The notes under the pieces are model-generated. The model was not told the origin of the DNA. It saw only the letters and a list, made by a program, of their open reading frames with translations, and did no database searches. The position numbers were made by a program, and so were the translations under genes. A stretch of DNA of 6,204 bases from Thermoplasmata archaeon (GTDB lineage Archaea; Thermoplasmatota; Thermoplasmata; UBA10834), in contig JALHSX010000309.1 in the NCBI GenBank assembly GCA_022865445.1, forward strand, positions 1 through 6,204. Reading direction: 5' to 3'. Below, one piece after another: positions 1-5,538 of the stretch; the first letter of the stretch is position 1; each line of letters begins with the position of its first letter.

Positions 1-75
1 CCCGACACCCTCGGAAAAGACCATAGGGGATGAAAGGCGAAAAGGTTTAGTGGCTTGCCAGTAGAACAGCACAGC

Positions 76-762
76 TCACGGCATCGGCTGCCACGGCCAA
101 TAGATGGCCAGGGGTCCCTGGTAGTCTGTCAAGTCTGTTGATATCCACCCGCCGAAATGAGGCACCCCGTCAAGAGGATACGGATTGCCGTGTAAGATTA
201 TGGTCTCAGAGAACCAGGCAATCGCGCCAGCAATGCTCGCCAAGCTCGTCGTCACGGTCAGGACATTTCCTTCTACGGCAAAGTCGAGATAGGTCAAATC
301 GAATGGCGGAGTGCCGCTCGTCCGGTCCACCAGGACAGCGCTGAAGTCGGCACCGTCCCAGACGATGTAGACTGCATAGGGCGCAGAGCTGCCGCCGTAG
401 TATACGTCAATGCTCTGATAGAAGAACCATCCCCATAAGGCCTCGACGACGCCCTCAGGCAGCTTGCCGTCTGTCGGAACCGGCGAGGCTACTGTCATAC
501 CCATGGTGACAGTGCCACCTTTGACGGAGACCCATTCCGAGAGCATGTCCAAGTAACCGGCATTTGCGATCGGTGATTCTCCCGACCACCAGCCCAACGG
601 GTCCCCCCACTCGTGACTTCCCTGACCCCCTGAGATCATGGCCGTGCCGAGATCCCCCTGCCTGTCATAGACCATGACCGTCTTAGAGCCAGCTGACACG
701 CTAGGAACTAGCATCAGTCCCACTACAATTGCACTCAATAACGCTACCACTACTTTTCTCAC
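76..762 (-). CDS. Secreted protein of unknown function, predicted beta-rich
   Basis: This is a 228-residue protein that I do not recognise as a named family. Residues 1-24 form a clear signal peptide: MRK, then a hydrophobic stretch, then SVSAG, with likely cleavage after the SVSA alanine. The mature part has alternating hydrophobic/polar strands, is rich in Trp, Tyr and Gly, and contains no cysteine. The pattern around residues 70-95 (YLDMLSEWVSV, a GG turn, then TVTMGMTVASP) resembles the beta-sandwich domains of many archaeal extracellular proteins; that is an inference from pattern only. The start is GTG at 760-762, supported by a very strong Shine-Dalgarno run directly upstream (CTCCC..CCTC on the + strand at 766-778). 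It ends with TGA at 76-78. It appears to be a single-gene unit, with no neighbour within about 360 bp upstream. A catalytic role is not supported: no active-site motif is visible. Confidence 0.8.
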   Translation of the reverse strand: MRKVVVALLSAIVVGLMLVPSVSAGSKTVMVYDRQGDLGTAMISGGQGSHEWGDPLGWWSGESPIANAGYLDMLSEWVSVKGGTVTMGMTVASPVPTDGKLPEGVVEALWGWFFYQSIDVYYGGSSAPYAVYIVWDGADFSAVLVDRTSGTPPFDLTYLDFAVEGNVLTVTTSLASIAGAIAWFSETIILHGNPYPLDGVPHFGGWISTDLTDYQGPLAIYWPWQPMP

Positions 763-765
763 TCA

Positions 766-793
766 CTCCCTCCTCCTCGAAATACCCTCGAGG
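766..793 (-). promoter_or_regulatory. Strong ribosome binding site with overlapping small inverted repeat
   Basis: On the minus strand a purine run with GGAGG (772-776) and GGAGGG lies just before the GTG start at 762, and this decides the start of the secreted-protein gene. A perfect 6-bp inverted repeat, CCTCGA at 775-780 and TCGAGG at 788-793 with a 7-nt loop, sits at the upstream edge of this site. In the mRNA it could form a hairpin sequestering part of the purine run, while leaving the proximal GGAGGG free. A regulatory role is inference only. Confidence 0.5.
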
Positions 794-840
794 CAGTCAA
801 CTGGAGCGCGTCACTCGCTCTTACAGCTTTCTGCCGATGC

Positions 841-1046
841 CTTCGTCAATTGCCGTGACAAAGTGTGTCATTGTCTAGAACGCTCCACGCCGAAGTTGGA
901 AAAAGAAAAGGGGTTTAGGTCCGGTTTCCAGTCGCCTTCCAAAGACGCGATAAACGAGCCGATCTGTACCTTTTCGTGTCTAGCCAGTCATTTTGGTGGG
1001 TTCAAATCCCACAGGGTCCACTCAGCCTGCAGCGCAATTGACGCAG
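841..1046. repeat. Long-range imperfect inverted repeat pair
   Basis: CTTCGTCAATTGC at 841-853 and the reverse complement of 1034-1046 (CTGCGTCAATTGC) agree at 12 of 13 positions. They enclose 180 bp that contain the tRNA 3'-end-like fragment. The geometry is like a small terminal-inverted-repeat element, but I find no target-site duplication next to the repeat ends, and the CAATTG core is itself palindromic, which raises the chance of coincidence. It could be a degraded miniature element or just chance. Confidence 0.3.
996..1020 (+). pseudogene. tRNA 3' end fragment (T-arm and acceptor 3' strand), possible attachment site
   Basis: Positions 996-1012 form a perfect tRNA T-arm: stem GTGGG, loop TTCAAAT (fits TTCRANY) and stem CCCAC. 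They are followed by a 7-nt acceptor 3' strand AGGGTCC (1013-1019) and a discriminator A (1020); no CCA is encoded. The matching 5' acceptor (GGACCCT-like), D-arm and a valid anticodon arm are absent from the 120 bp upstream and from the 100 bp downstream, so it is not an intact, simple-intron or permuted tRNA here. Upstream bases 979-988 (TCTAGCCAGT) faintly resemble an anticodon-loop/stem 3' half, but leave a 7-nt variable region, so I do not extend the call. Isolated tRNA 3' ends are typical of integrase attachment-site copies; no integrase is visible in the window. Confidence 0.5.
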
Positions 1047-1123
1047 TGAGACTCACGGTCCTCCGACTGACACGACAGCATCCAGGTGGACAATCGCCAA
1101 CCAGATGAACCGACCCCGACCGC

Positions 1124-1705
1124 TCACTCGGTGGCCCAGCCAGAGAAGAGTCCAACCAGCATGATTACGATACTCGCAATGCCGATTGCCACGTGCCACC
1201 ATCTGAGGCCGATTCGCCCTTTTCTTGTCGCCCTGGTCACCAAACCCGTTATGAGGGGGGCCAAGGCGATCATTCCTGCGGCAATGCCGACGTAAGAGTG
1301 TGGGATTCTGAGGTGCGTGCCGCCATAGGCCCATTGTACCATCAAGTAACCCCATATGACACCAGCGAGTATCAACCCCACGCCGATGGCACCCAGATAC
1401 ATGTGCCACTTGTACCACAGCCTCGAGATTCGCGTGGCTATCGCAGGGAGTCCGAGACCCTCTAGTTTACCCAACAATTTCAGCCAGAGCGCGATGTAGG
1501 AAGCTACGAAGAATACCGTGCCAACAGTCAACAGCGCCGCGTGGATTTCCCAGTAGCGGGGCAGGTTGTTCTCACCACCTGGCGCGTCCTGGGCGACGAC
1601 CGCTCCAAGAGAAAGAACCGCAGACACGACCACAACCAGCGCAATTGCGATGGTTGCCACTGCCAGCCGTTGTCGATAATGACCATTCCGCGCAACCGCT
1701 GGCAT
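1124..1705 (-). CDS. Cytochrome b561-like multi-pass membrane protein
   Basis: This 193-residue membrane protein has an N-terminal hydrophobic segment (about 15-38, ending AVVAQDA, possibly a signal peptide) and then four membrane helices at about 54-78, 98-122, 134-157 and 170-190. Each of these four helices starts with a histidine: H55 (WEIHAALL), H101 (WYKWHMYLG), H136 (PHSYVG) and H171 (WWHVAIG). Gly-rich faces and a closing FSG follow. This four-histidine, four-helix layout is that of cytochrome b561 / ferric-reductase-like proteins, which coordinate two b hemes and pass electrons across the membrane. The family assignment is from pattern, and the electron donor and acceptor cannot be inferred. 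The start is ATG at 1703-1705, with GGGAG eight bases upstream (1714-1718). A weak TATA-like CATACAAG lies near 1749-1756. It diverges from the small membrane-protein gene at 1920. Confidence 0.75.
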   Translation of the reverse strand: MPAVARNGHYRQRLAVATIAIALVVVVSAVLSLGAVVAQDAPGGENNLPRYWEIHAALLTVGTVFFVASYIALWLKLLGKLEGLGLPAIATRISRLWYKWHMYLGAIGVGLILAGVIWGYLMVQWAYGGTHLRIPHSYVGIAAGMIALAPLITGLVTRATRKGRIGLRWWHVAIGIASIVIMLVGLFSGWATE

Positions 1706-1843
1706 CTGACATACTCCCGTTCGAGGATTCGAGTCTACCCGTGCACACCTTGTATGCGCCGCGGCCTAGAATGCTCTTGTGGTGGAGGACTCGAGGGGAT
1801 GCCTGTCGGCCCGCTCCGGGGCGCCAATCCAGAAATTCTAGAC

Positions 1844-1850
1844 GGAGGAG
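1844..1850 (+). promoter_or_regulatory. Strong Shine-Dalgarno site before a short leader frame
   Basis: GGAGGAG lies 8 bases before the ATG at 1859 (and only 2 bases before another ATG at 1853). It is better than the site (GGTGAG, 1905-1910) in front of the downstream gene at 1920. The 13-codon frame it serves ends at 1900, out of frame with that gene. Confidence 0.45.
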
Positions 1851-1858
1851 TAATGACC

Positions 1859-1900
1859 ATGACACCCACTACGGCGGGTGGCACAGATAGCCACAAATGA
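1859..1900 (+). CDS. Possible 13-residue leader peptide
   Basis: The frame ATG 1859-1861 to TGA 1898-1900 encodes MTPTTAGGTDSHK; with the earlier ATG at 1853 it would have two more residues. Its only support is the strong ribosome site at 1844-1850 and its position 19 bases ahead of the membrane-protein start at 1920, which would suit translational coupling. The peptide is Thr-rich (4 of 13) without a run of one amino acid, so a classical attenuator is not evident. It could instead be the decayed start of a longer gene, or chance. Confidence 0.25.
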   Translation: MTPTTAGGTDSHK

Positions 1901-1919
1901 CTTTGGTGAGAGAACCGAT

Positions 1920-2123
1920 ATGAAGAAGATTCTCACAGGCGCTGGGCTGATGATTCTAGGATTCGTGACCTGGGTAGGATGCGCGTACATCCGGCCTGGA
2001 CTGTTCGGCATCTCCGTGGCTCTGGCGATCAACTCATTAATACTCGTCTTCCTGGGAGGGTTCGTGCTCATCCTCGTAGGAACTGGATTGATTCTTGTCA
2101 GGCTCGATCTCTGGGGATACTGA
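1920..2123 (+). CDS. Small membrane protein, function unknown
   Basis: This is a 67-residue, strongly hydrophobic protein starting MKKILTGAG. The first membrane helix spans about residues 4-24. A second hydrophobic stretch of about 33 residues (28-60) is either one long helix or two short ones separated near the Asn-Ser at about 37-38. The C-terminus is short and polar (RLDLWGY). A single Cys and a single Pro are present. I chose the ATG at 1920 because GGTGAG lies nine bases upstream (1905-1910) and a hydrophobic protein beginning Met-Lys-Lys is typical; a GTG at 1878 in the same frame would add 14 polar residues. It is the only convincing plus-strand gene here, divergent from the b561-like gene and converging on the tungstate operon. 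I cannot assign a family. Confidence 0.6.
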   Translation: MKKILTGAGLMILGFVTWVGCAYIRPGLFGISVALAINSLILVFLGGFVLILVGTGLILVRLDLWGY

Positions 2124-2138
2124 TCGCAGCACGACCCC

Positions 2139-2339
2139 TTACGGACACATGACTCTGAAGTGCGTCGCCGTCAGATGGCATTGAGAACAGAACATGGGAA
2201 AATGTCCGAGGCATTGCCAACACACCTCGCCGTACTCAGGATATTCCCAAGCTTTCCCCCAACGAAGTCTATTGAAGTACCGGATTCCAGATGCCCCCCT
2301 GCAGATATAATGGTTGCATGAGGCGATGGGATAATGCAT
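2139..2339 (-). CDS. Possible small CxxC (zinc-ribbon-like) protein or gene remnant
   Basis: This is a 66-residue frame from ATG (2337-2339) to TAA (2139-2141). Its C-terminal half contains two CxxC pairs, CWQC at 40-43 and CSQC at 51-54, spaced C-x2-C-x7-C-x2-C, and followed by a His. The preceding stretch is aromatic and protein-like (WGKAWEYPEYGEV). Such pairs usually bind zinc or another metal, but the 7-residue spacing is shorter than in ordinary zinc ribbons. It starts 13 nt after the phosphatase stop, so it may be the last gene of the tungstate operon, or may use its own TATA-like box (2387-2394). The ribosome site is weak (GAAGAG near 2349-2354). It could also be the surviving 3' end of a larger lost gene. 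The gene call is uncertain. Confidence 0.35.
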   Translation of the reverse strand: MHYPIASCNHYICRGASGIRYFNRLRWGKAWEYPEYGEVCWQCLGHFPMFCSQCHLTATHFRVMCP

Positions 2340-2352
2340 AGATTTTTGCTCT

Positions 2353-3075
2353 TCAATTGGTTGTTTGCATTGCATTGTAGTGACAAGAATATACCCTATT
2401 GCGATTTTGCAAAGGCAAAGAGACATTAGATTCGCGGTCAGAACCACGCGTTCTCTCAAGTGCTTGATCGATGACCCGAGCGGCTCTCGAGCGGCATCTG
2501 TGATAGAATCCTGGCATGTTGCCGAGCTTGACGACGAGGAAGGCGACGCCCACCCCAAGAAGCGCTCCCGCGAGAACATCGGAAGGCCAGTGCACTCCGA
2601 GGTATATCCTGCTGATGCCTATCATCGCCGCAACGCCGACTGCAACTGATGCCTGCCATCGAGGTCTTCCATATGTGAGAAGGACTGCCACGGCGAACGC
2701 TCGAGCTGCGTGCGCGCTCGGAAATGACGGATCGGATGCCTTTGAGAATCCGCCAAAAGACACGCCGTTCACTTCGGCCAACACGTCAAAAGGCCGCTCC
2801 CGGCCGACTACCAGCTTCACGAGCTCGACTGAGACAGAGACAATTACGATGAGGATGACCAGATCAATTGCCTGTTCCTTCTTGGCGCGCATCCACAAAG
2901 GAACAGAGAGCAAGCCTAGGACATAGGGGAGGCCGATGACTGTGAAGGATACCATGAGAATGTCGAGGAATGCGCTAGTTCCAGCGAGGTTCATCGACTT
3001 GAACACGGACTTGTCCAGTTCCCACAGCGCAGACAGAAGATCCACGATGCCGTATGGTTTGGGCCCGATATTCAA
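2353..3075 (-). CDS. PAP2-superfamily membrane phosphatase
   Basis: This 240-residue integral membrane protein has all three catalytic motifs of the PAP2 / type 2 phosphatidic acid phosphatase family: K87-x6-R94-P95 (KLVVGRERP), P119-S120-A121-H122, and S155-R156-x5-H162-x3-D166 (SRIYLGVHWPSD). H162 would be the nucleophile, with H122 as acid/base. Family members remove phosphate from lipid phosphates such as polyprenyl (di)phosphates or phosphatidate; the substrate here is unknown. Hydrophobic helices surround the motifs, and the last ends near residue 182. The polar tail of about 58 residues is long for the family, and its last 20 codons are unusually AT-rich. The start is uncertain: TTG at 3073-3075 has no ribosome site, and a GTG ten codons in is an alternative. 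It lies 11 nt after tupC and is probably translated by coupling from it. Confidence 0.88.
   Translation of the reverse strand: MNIGPKPYGIVDLLSALWELDKSVFKSMNLAGTSAFLDILMVSFTVIGLPYVLGLLSVPLWMRAKKEQAIDLVILIVIVSVSVELVKLVVGRERPFDVLAEVNGVSFGGFSKASDPSFPSAHAARAFAVAVLLTYGRPRWQASVAVGVAAMIGISRIYLGVHWPSDVLAGALLGVGVAFLVVKLGNMPGFYHRCRSRAARVIDQALERTRGSDRESNVSLPLQNRNRVYSCHYNAMQTTN
2387..2394 (-). promoter_or_regulatory. TATA-like box within the 3' end of the phosphatase gene
   Basis: On the minus strand GTATATTC sits in a locally AT-rich patch about 50 bases before the ATG at 2339. A start of transcription about 25 bases downstream would give a leader of roughly 25 nt for the small CxxC frame. Archaeal TATA boxes are short, so a chance match is possible. 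Confidence 0.25.
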
Positions 3076-3086
3076 TCTGCTGAAAC

Positions 3087-3824
3087 TCAGTAGACGAGTT
3101 CCCCGCTCACGAAGGCCGCTGTCCTTTCGTCCTCAGGCGCTTCGAAGAATCTCTTCCTGTCCGCGACTTCGACGATCCTCCCGTCCCACATCAATGCTAT
3201 GCGATGACACATGCGCTTTGCCTGAAAGAGGTTGTGGGTGACGACTATGACGGCCCTATTCTCGTTCTCTGATGCGTAACTCCGGACCATGTCCTCAAGC
3301 AGCGCGACATTGGCAGGGTCGAGGTTCGCCGTGAACTCATCCAGAAGAAGTAGGTCGGGGTCGAATACCGTAGACCTCGCGAAGCAGAGCCGCTGCATCT
3401 CTCCGCCTGACAGGGTCCGCGCGTTCTTCTCCCTTCTCCCCTCCAGGCCAAGACGCTTCAGCTCTCGATCGACCCTCTTCTGGGTCTCCTTCTCACTCCA
3501 ACCCCTGATGGTCAGAGCATAGGCGAGGTTGTTCTCGACGCTCCGGTTGAGCACCACCGGTTTCTGGAGAACCATGCCGATGCGGCGCCTGGCCTGGAAG
3601 GCCTCCTTCGAGTCGGTGCGGACATCCTCGCCGTTGATCTGTATTTCGCCTGAGTCCGGCGCCTCGAGGAGATCGATTATCCTCAGAAGAGTGCTCTTGC
3701 CAGAACCGCTGGGCCCGAGCAGCCCGAAAACCTCGCCCTTCGAAGCTGAGAACGAGGCCGATTTCACGGCAGTCACGTCATTGTATCGCTTGGTTATCTC
3801 CTTGAGCACGACGGCGTCGCTCAT
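3087..3824 (-). CDS. tupC: Tungstate ABC transporter ATP-binding protein
   Basis: This 245-residue ATPase powers the importer. Visible motifs, in order, are Walker A GPSGSGKST (37-45), Q-loop Q87 (VLQKP), signature LSGGEMQR (138-145), Walker B LLLLDE (158-163), D-loop NLDP (167-170) and H-loop H197 (VVTHN). DEFTANLD replaces the commoner DEPTANLD. Length is that of a minimal nucleotide-binding subunit, without a C-terminal regulatory domain of the ModC type. The start is ATG at 3822-3824, overlapping the tupB stop by ATGA, with AAGGAG five bases upstream (3830-3835); the open frame runs further upstream but only as a shadow of tupB. The tungstate rather than molybdate assignment rests on the TupA-type binding protein in the same operon, not on the ATPase. 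Confidence 0.92.
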   Translation of the reverse strand: MSDAVVLKEITKRYNDVTAVKSASFSASKGEVFGLLGPSGSGKSTLLRIIDLLEAPDSGEIQINGEDVRTDSKEAFQARRRIGMVLQKPVVLNRSVENNLAYALTIRGWSEKETQKRVDRELKRLGLEGRREKNARTLSGGEMQRLCFARSTVFDPDLLLLDEFTANLDPANVALLEDMVRSYASENENRAVIVVTHNLFQAKRMCHRIALMWDGRIVEVADRKRFFEAPEDERTAAFVSGELVY

Positions 3825-4477
3825 AGCAGCTCCTTCTCCTGCAGAAGCCTGAGGAAGAAGAACACGGCCATCGCCACGGAGATGAGGACTATCCCGAGTC
3901 CGATGGCGTAGTCGAACCGCCCCATCCTCGTCTCGAGCATGATGGCGGTCGTCAGGACCCTCGTCTCGCCCTGGATGTTGCCGCCGACCATGTAAGCTGC
4001 GCCCACTTCTGCGATACACCGCCCAAAGCCTATCATCGCGGCCATGATGAGTCCAACCCATGCTTCCCTCATCACGGTCAGCACCGACTGGCGAGGGGTC
4101 GTCCCAAATGATTTCACTGTCTCCTTGATAGACCTGTCCACTTCAGCAACGGATGTTATCGTTATGCCAGTGGTCAGCGGGATGACCAGCAGGGTCTCCG
4201 CGAGGATCATTGCGGTCGGCGTGAAGAGTATGCCGAACGAGCCGAATGGCCCGGCCCTAGAGAAGAGATAGTATATCGCCAGTCCGGCGACCACCGGCGG
4301 AAAACCGTACATGGTGTAGGTGATGGTCTTCAGCAGACCCTTCCCACCGAACTCCTTTAGCCCGATGAGCGCTCCGAGAGGTATGCCTATGGCTGAGCCC
4401 AAGATGGTAGCGCAGCCGGAGACGTATAGCGACAGCAGGGTTACCTGGATCACATCGTAGCTGACCTCAAGCGCCAT
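3821..4477 (-). CDS. tupB: Tungstate ABC transporter permease
   Basis: This 218-residue membrane permease matches the usual TupB length. Hydrophobic helices lie at about residues 10-40 (long, Gly-rich), 56-73, 86-108, 140-162 and 190-211. The cytoplasmic EAA loop, which docks on the ATPase, begins MREAWVGLIMAAMIGFGR (136-153) and continues into IAEVGAAYMVGGNI, a run typical of tungstate and molybdate permeases. It also has the GFPPVVAGLAIYYLFSRAGPFG segment (58-79) expected for this group. The start is ATG at 4475-4477. It overlaps the end of tupA by 11 nt and has only a weak ribosome site (AGGGCG), so coupling to tupA translation is likely. It ends in ATGA with tupC. Confidence 0.93.
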   Translation of the reverse strand: MALEVSYDVIQVTLLSLYVSGCATILGSAIGIPLGALIGLKEFGGKGLLKTITYTMYGFPPVVAGLAIYYLFSRAGPFGSFGILFTPTAMILAETLLVIPLTTGITITSVAEVDRSIKETVKSFGTTPRQSVLTVMREAWVGLIMAAMIGFGRCIAEVGAAYMVGGNIQGETRVLTTAIMLETRMGRFDYAIGLGIVLISVAMAVFFFLRLLQEKELL

Positions 4478-5489
4478 CTATCGCCCTGCCTAGAGGCGCG
4501 GCCGCCCGCATGTCCTTTGCCATGAGCATGGCCTCGGGCACTTCGCTTGTCCCCGCAGTCACATCCTCGAATAACCTTGTGTCAACCAACCCTGTAATCG
4601 CTGTCGTGGAAGTGTAGCCGGGGGCGTTGGGAATGAACAGCTGGTGACCATACTTGACATAGCTCTTGATCACATCCTGTCCAGCTTTCGAGCTTATCCA
4701 ATCCAAGAAATCCTTGGCAAGCGTTTTGTTTATATGAGGCCACATGGTCGAGTTGACCAGGATCACACTGTACTGGTTCTTGAGTGCGGAGTCACCTTGC
4801 TTCGTGATGTTCAGGTGCGGGATGAGAGCTACATCCACACGCGAGTAGTATGTCGCATCATCCGAAAGCGTGTAGGTGTTCAGGTCCTCGCACATGTCAA
4901 GCACGGCTCCCATGCCTTGGCCCGACTGCTTGTACCAGTTCGTGTTGAAGGCGGCGACCGTAGTGTTGCTATATCCGATGGAGCTCCAGATGCCGAGCTC
5001 CTTCGTGTGCGTTCCTGAACCATCTGCACGGGAAACAAATACCGCATTGCCCGCGGTCCCGTTATCGTGGATCCTCTGGAAAGCGTCTTTCGCGCTGGTC
5101 GCGTTCCTCGTGCCTGCGGGATCGTTGTCAGGACCGACGATCACGAACCAGTTGTACATGATCAGTGTTCTATTGGTTCCGTAACCGCCAGATACGAACG
5201 TCTGTTCAGCAGCCGGAGAGTGGACCAGCAGTACATCCACATCTCCTCTCTTGCCCATCTCCAATGCCTGTCCAGACCCAACGGCGATGACATCGACCTT
5301 GCAGTTGTACTTACTCTCGAATGTCGGAAGTATGTAGTCTAGGAGGCCGGAATCCTGCGTGCTCGTCGTCGTCGCCATCCTGAGTGCCTGCGGTTCCTCA
5401 CCTCTGAAGAGGACGAAGACGCCTACCGCGGAGCCAATCACCGCCAACACTATCGCTATGCTCAATGCGATTCTTTGATTCGTGTTCAT
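4467..5489 (-). CDS. tupA: Tungstate ABC transporter substrate-binding protein
   Basis: This 340-residue protein captures tungstate outside the cell for TupB. Residues 7-28 are a hydrophobic N-terminal anchor or signal; no lipobox Cys is present, so it is probably membrane-tethered. Family motifs are ATTTSTQDSGLL (39-50, anion-binding loop), DVLLVHSPAAE (85-95), NWFVIVGPDNDPAG (113-126), FVSRADGSGTHTKE (151-164, with R154 a likely anion ligand), GQGMG (190-194) and YTLSDDATY (206-214). These fit TupA rather than ModA or WtpA. After the usual end near FIPNAPGY (285-292) it carries an extra tail of about 48 residues of unknown role. I chose ATG at 5487-5489, with GGTG five bases upstream; a GTG two codons earlier (5493-5495) has no ribosome site. 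It is the first gene of the operon, directly behind the TATA box and inverted repeat at 5498-5538. Confidence 0.93.
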   Translation of the reverse strand: MNTNQRIALSIAIVLAVIGSAVGVFVLFRGEEPQALRMATTTSTQDSGLLDYILPTFESKYNCKVDVIAVGSGQALEMGKRGDVDVLLVHSPAAEQTFVSGGYGTNRTLIMYNWFVIVGPDNDPAGTRNATSAKDAFQRIHDNGTAGNAVFVSRADGSGTHTKELGIWSSIGYSNTTVAAFNTNWYKQSGQGMGAVLDMCEDLNTYTLSDDATYYSRVDVALIPHLNITKQGDSALKNQYSVILVNSTMWPHINKTLAKDFLDWISSKAGQDVIKSYVKYGHQLFIPNAPGYTSTTAITGLVDTRLFEDVTAGTSEVPEAMLMAKDMRAAAPLGRAIDGA

Positions 5490-5497
5490 TCTCACAC

Positions 5498-5521
5498 CGA
5501 TATGCTTTCCGCAACATATCG
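5498..5521. promoter_or_regulatory. Probable operator: perfect inverted repeat, ModE-like
   Basis: CGATATG (5498-5504) and CATATCG (5515-5521) are perfect inverted repeats separated by 10 bp, 24 bp in all. The site lies between the TATA-like box (5529-5538) and the tupA ATG (5489), over the predicted transcription start near 5508, where a bound protein would block RNA polymerase. Half-sites of the form CGnTAT...ATAnCG at this spacing resemble, from memory, ModE operators of molybdate and tungstate transport genes. The inverted repeat is seen directly; the regulator's identity is inferred, and no regulator gene is in the window. Confidence 0.6.
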
Positions 5522-5528
5522 ACTCGGG

Positions 5529-5538
5529 TACTTATAGG
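5529..5538 (-). promoter_or_regulatory. TATA-like promoter element of the tup operon
   Basis: On the minus strand CCTATAAGTA centres about 45 bases before the tupA ATG. With archaeal spacing, transcription would start near 5508, giving a leader of about 20 nt that still includes the GGTG ribosome site. The preceding GAGAA is purine-rich, as in a BRE. Its distance, and its position in the only gap (5490-5582) upstream of tupA, support it. Confidence 0.5.

Larger units (their letters stand above)
763..1123. other. Gene-free interval between two minus-strand genes
   Basis: These 361 bases carry no convincing gene on either strand; the open frames crossing it have no family-like sequence and overlap flanking genes in shadow frames. 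The interval holds the ribosome site of the left gene (766-778), an imperfect 13-bp inverted repeat pair (841-853 and 1034-1046), a purine-rich patch around 898-913, and an isolated tRNA-like T-arm plus acceptor strand (996-1020). A short odd palindrome, GTGAG-A-CTCAC, lies at 1046-1056. No clear intrinsic terminator with a T-run is visible for the gene ending at 1124. Confidence 0.6.

Noticed and set aside
1046..1056. GTGAG-A-CTCAC as a terminator hairpin
   Set aside because: The single central base cannot form a loop and there is no following T-run. It could at most be a protein site, with nothing to support one.
674..1108. 144-codon plus-strand open frame
   Set aside because: It overlaps the signal-peptide end of the secreted-protein gene and the tRNA fragment, has no start signal, and its composition is not protein-like.
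1715..1740. T-loop-like bases (TTCGAGT) suggesting a tRNA
   Set aside because: The base before the loop and the base after cannot form the required G53-C61 pair, and no stem or acceptor strands fit.
1878..1919. GTG start extending the small membrane protein by 14 residues
   Set aside because: No ribosome site fits the GTG, whereas GGTGAG is well spaced for the ATG at 1920 and the protein then begins with a normal membrane helix.
3410..3425. Minus-strand GGACCCT as the missing 5' half of the orphan tRNA; also plus-strand GGACCCT near 3956
   Set aside because: Both lie inside conserved tupC or tupB coding sequence more than 2 kb away, with no D-arm following.
3825..4061. Long in-frame upstream extension of tupC
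   Set aside because: The added residues are Arg/His-rich and are a shadow of tupB in another frame. The ATG at 3822-3824 has a ribosome site and begins the canonical ATPase sequence.
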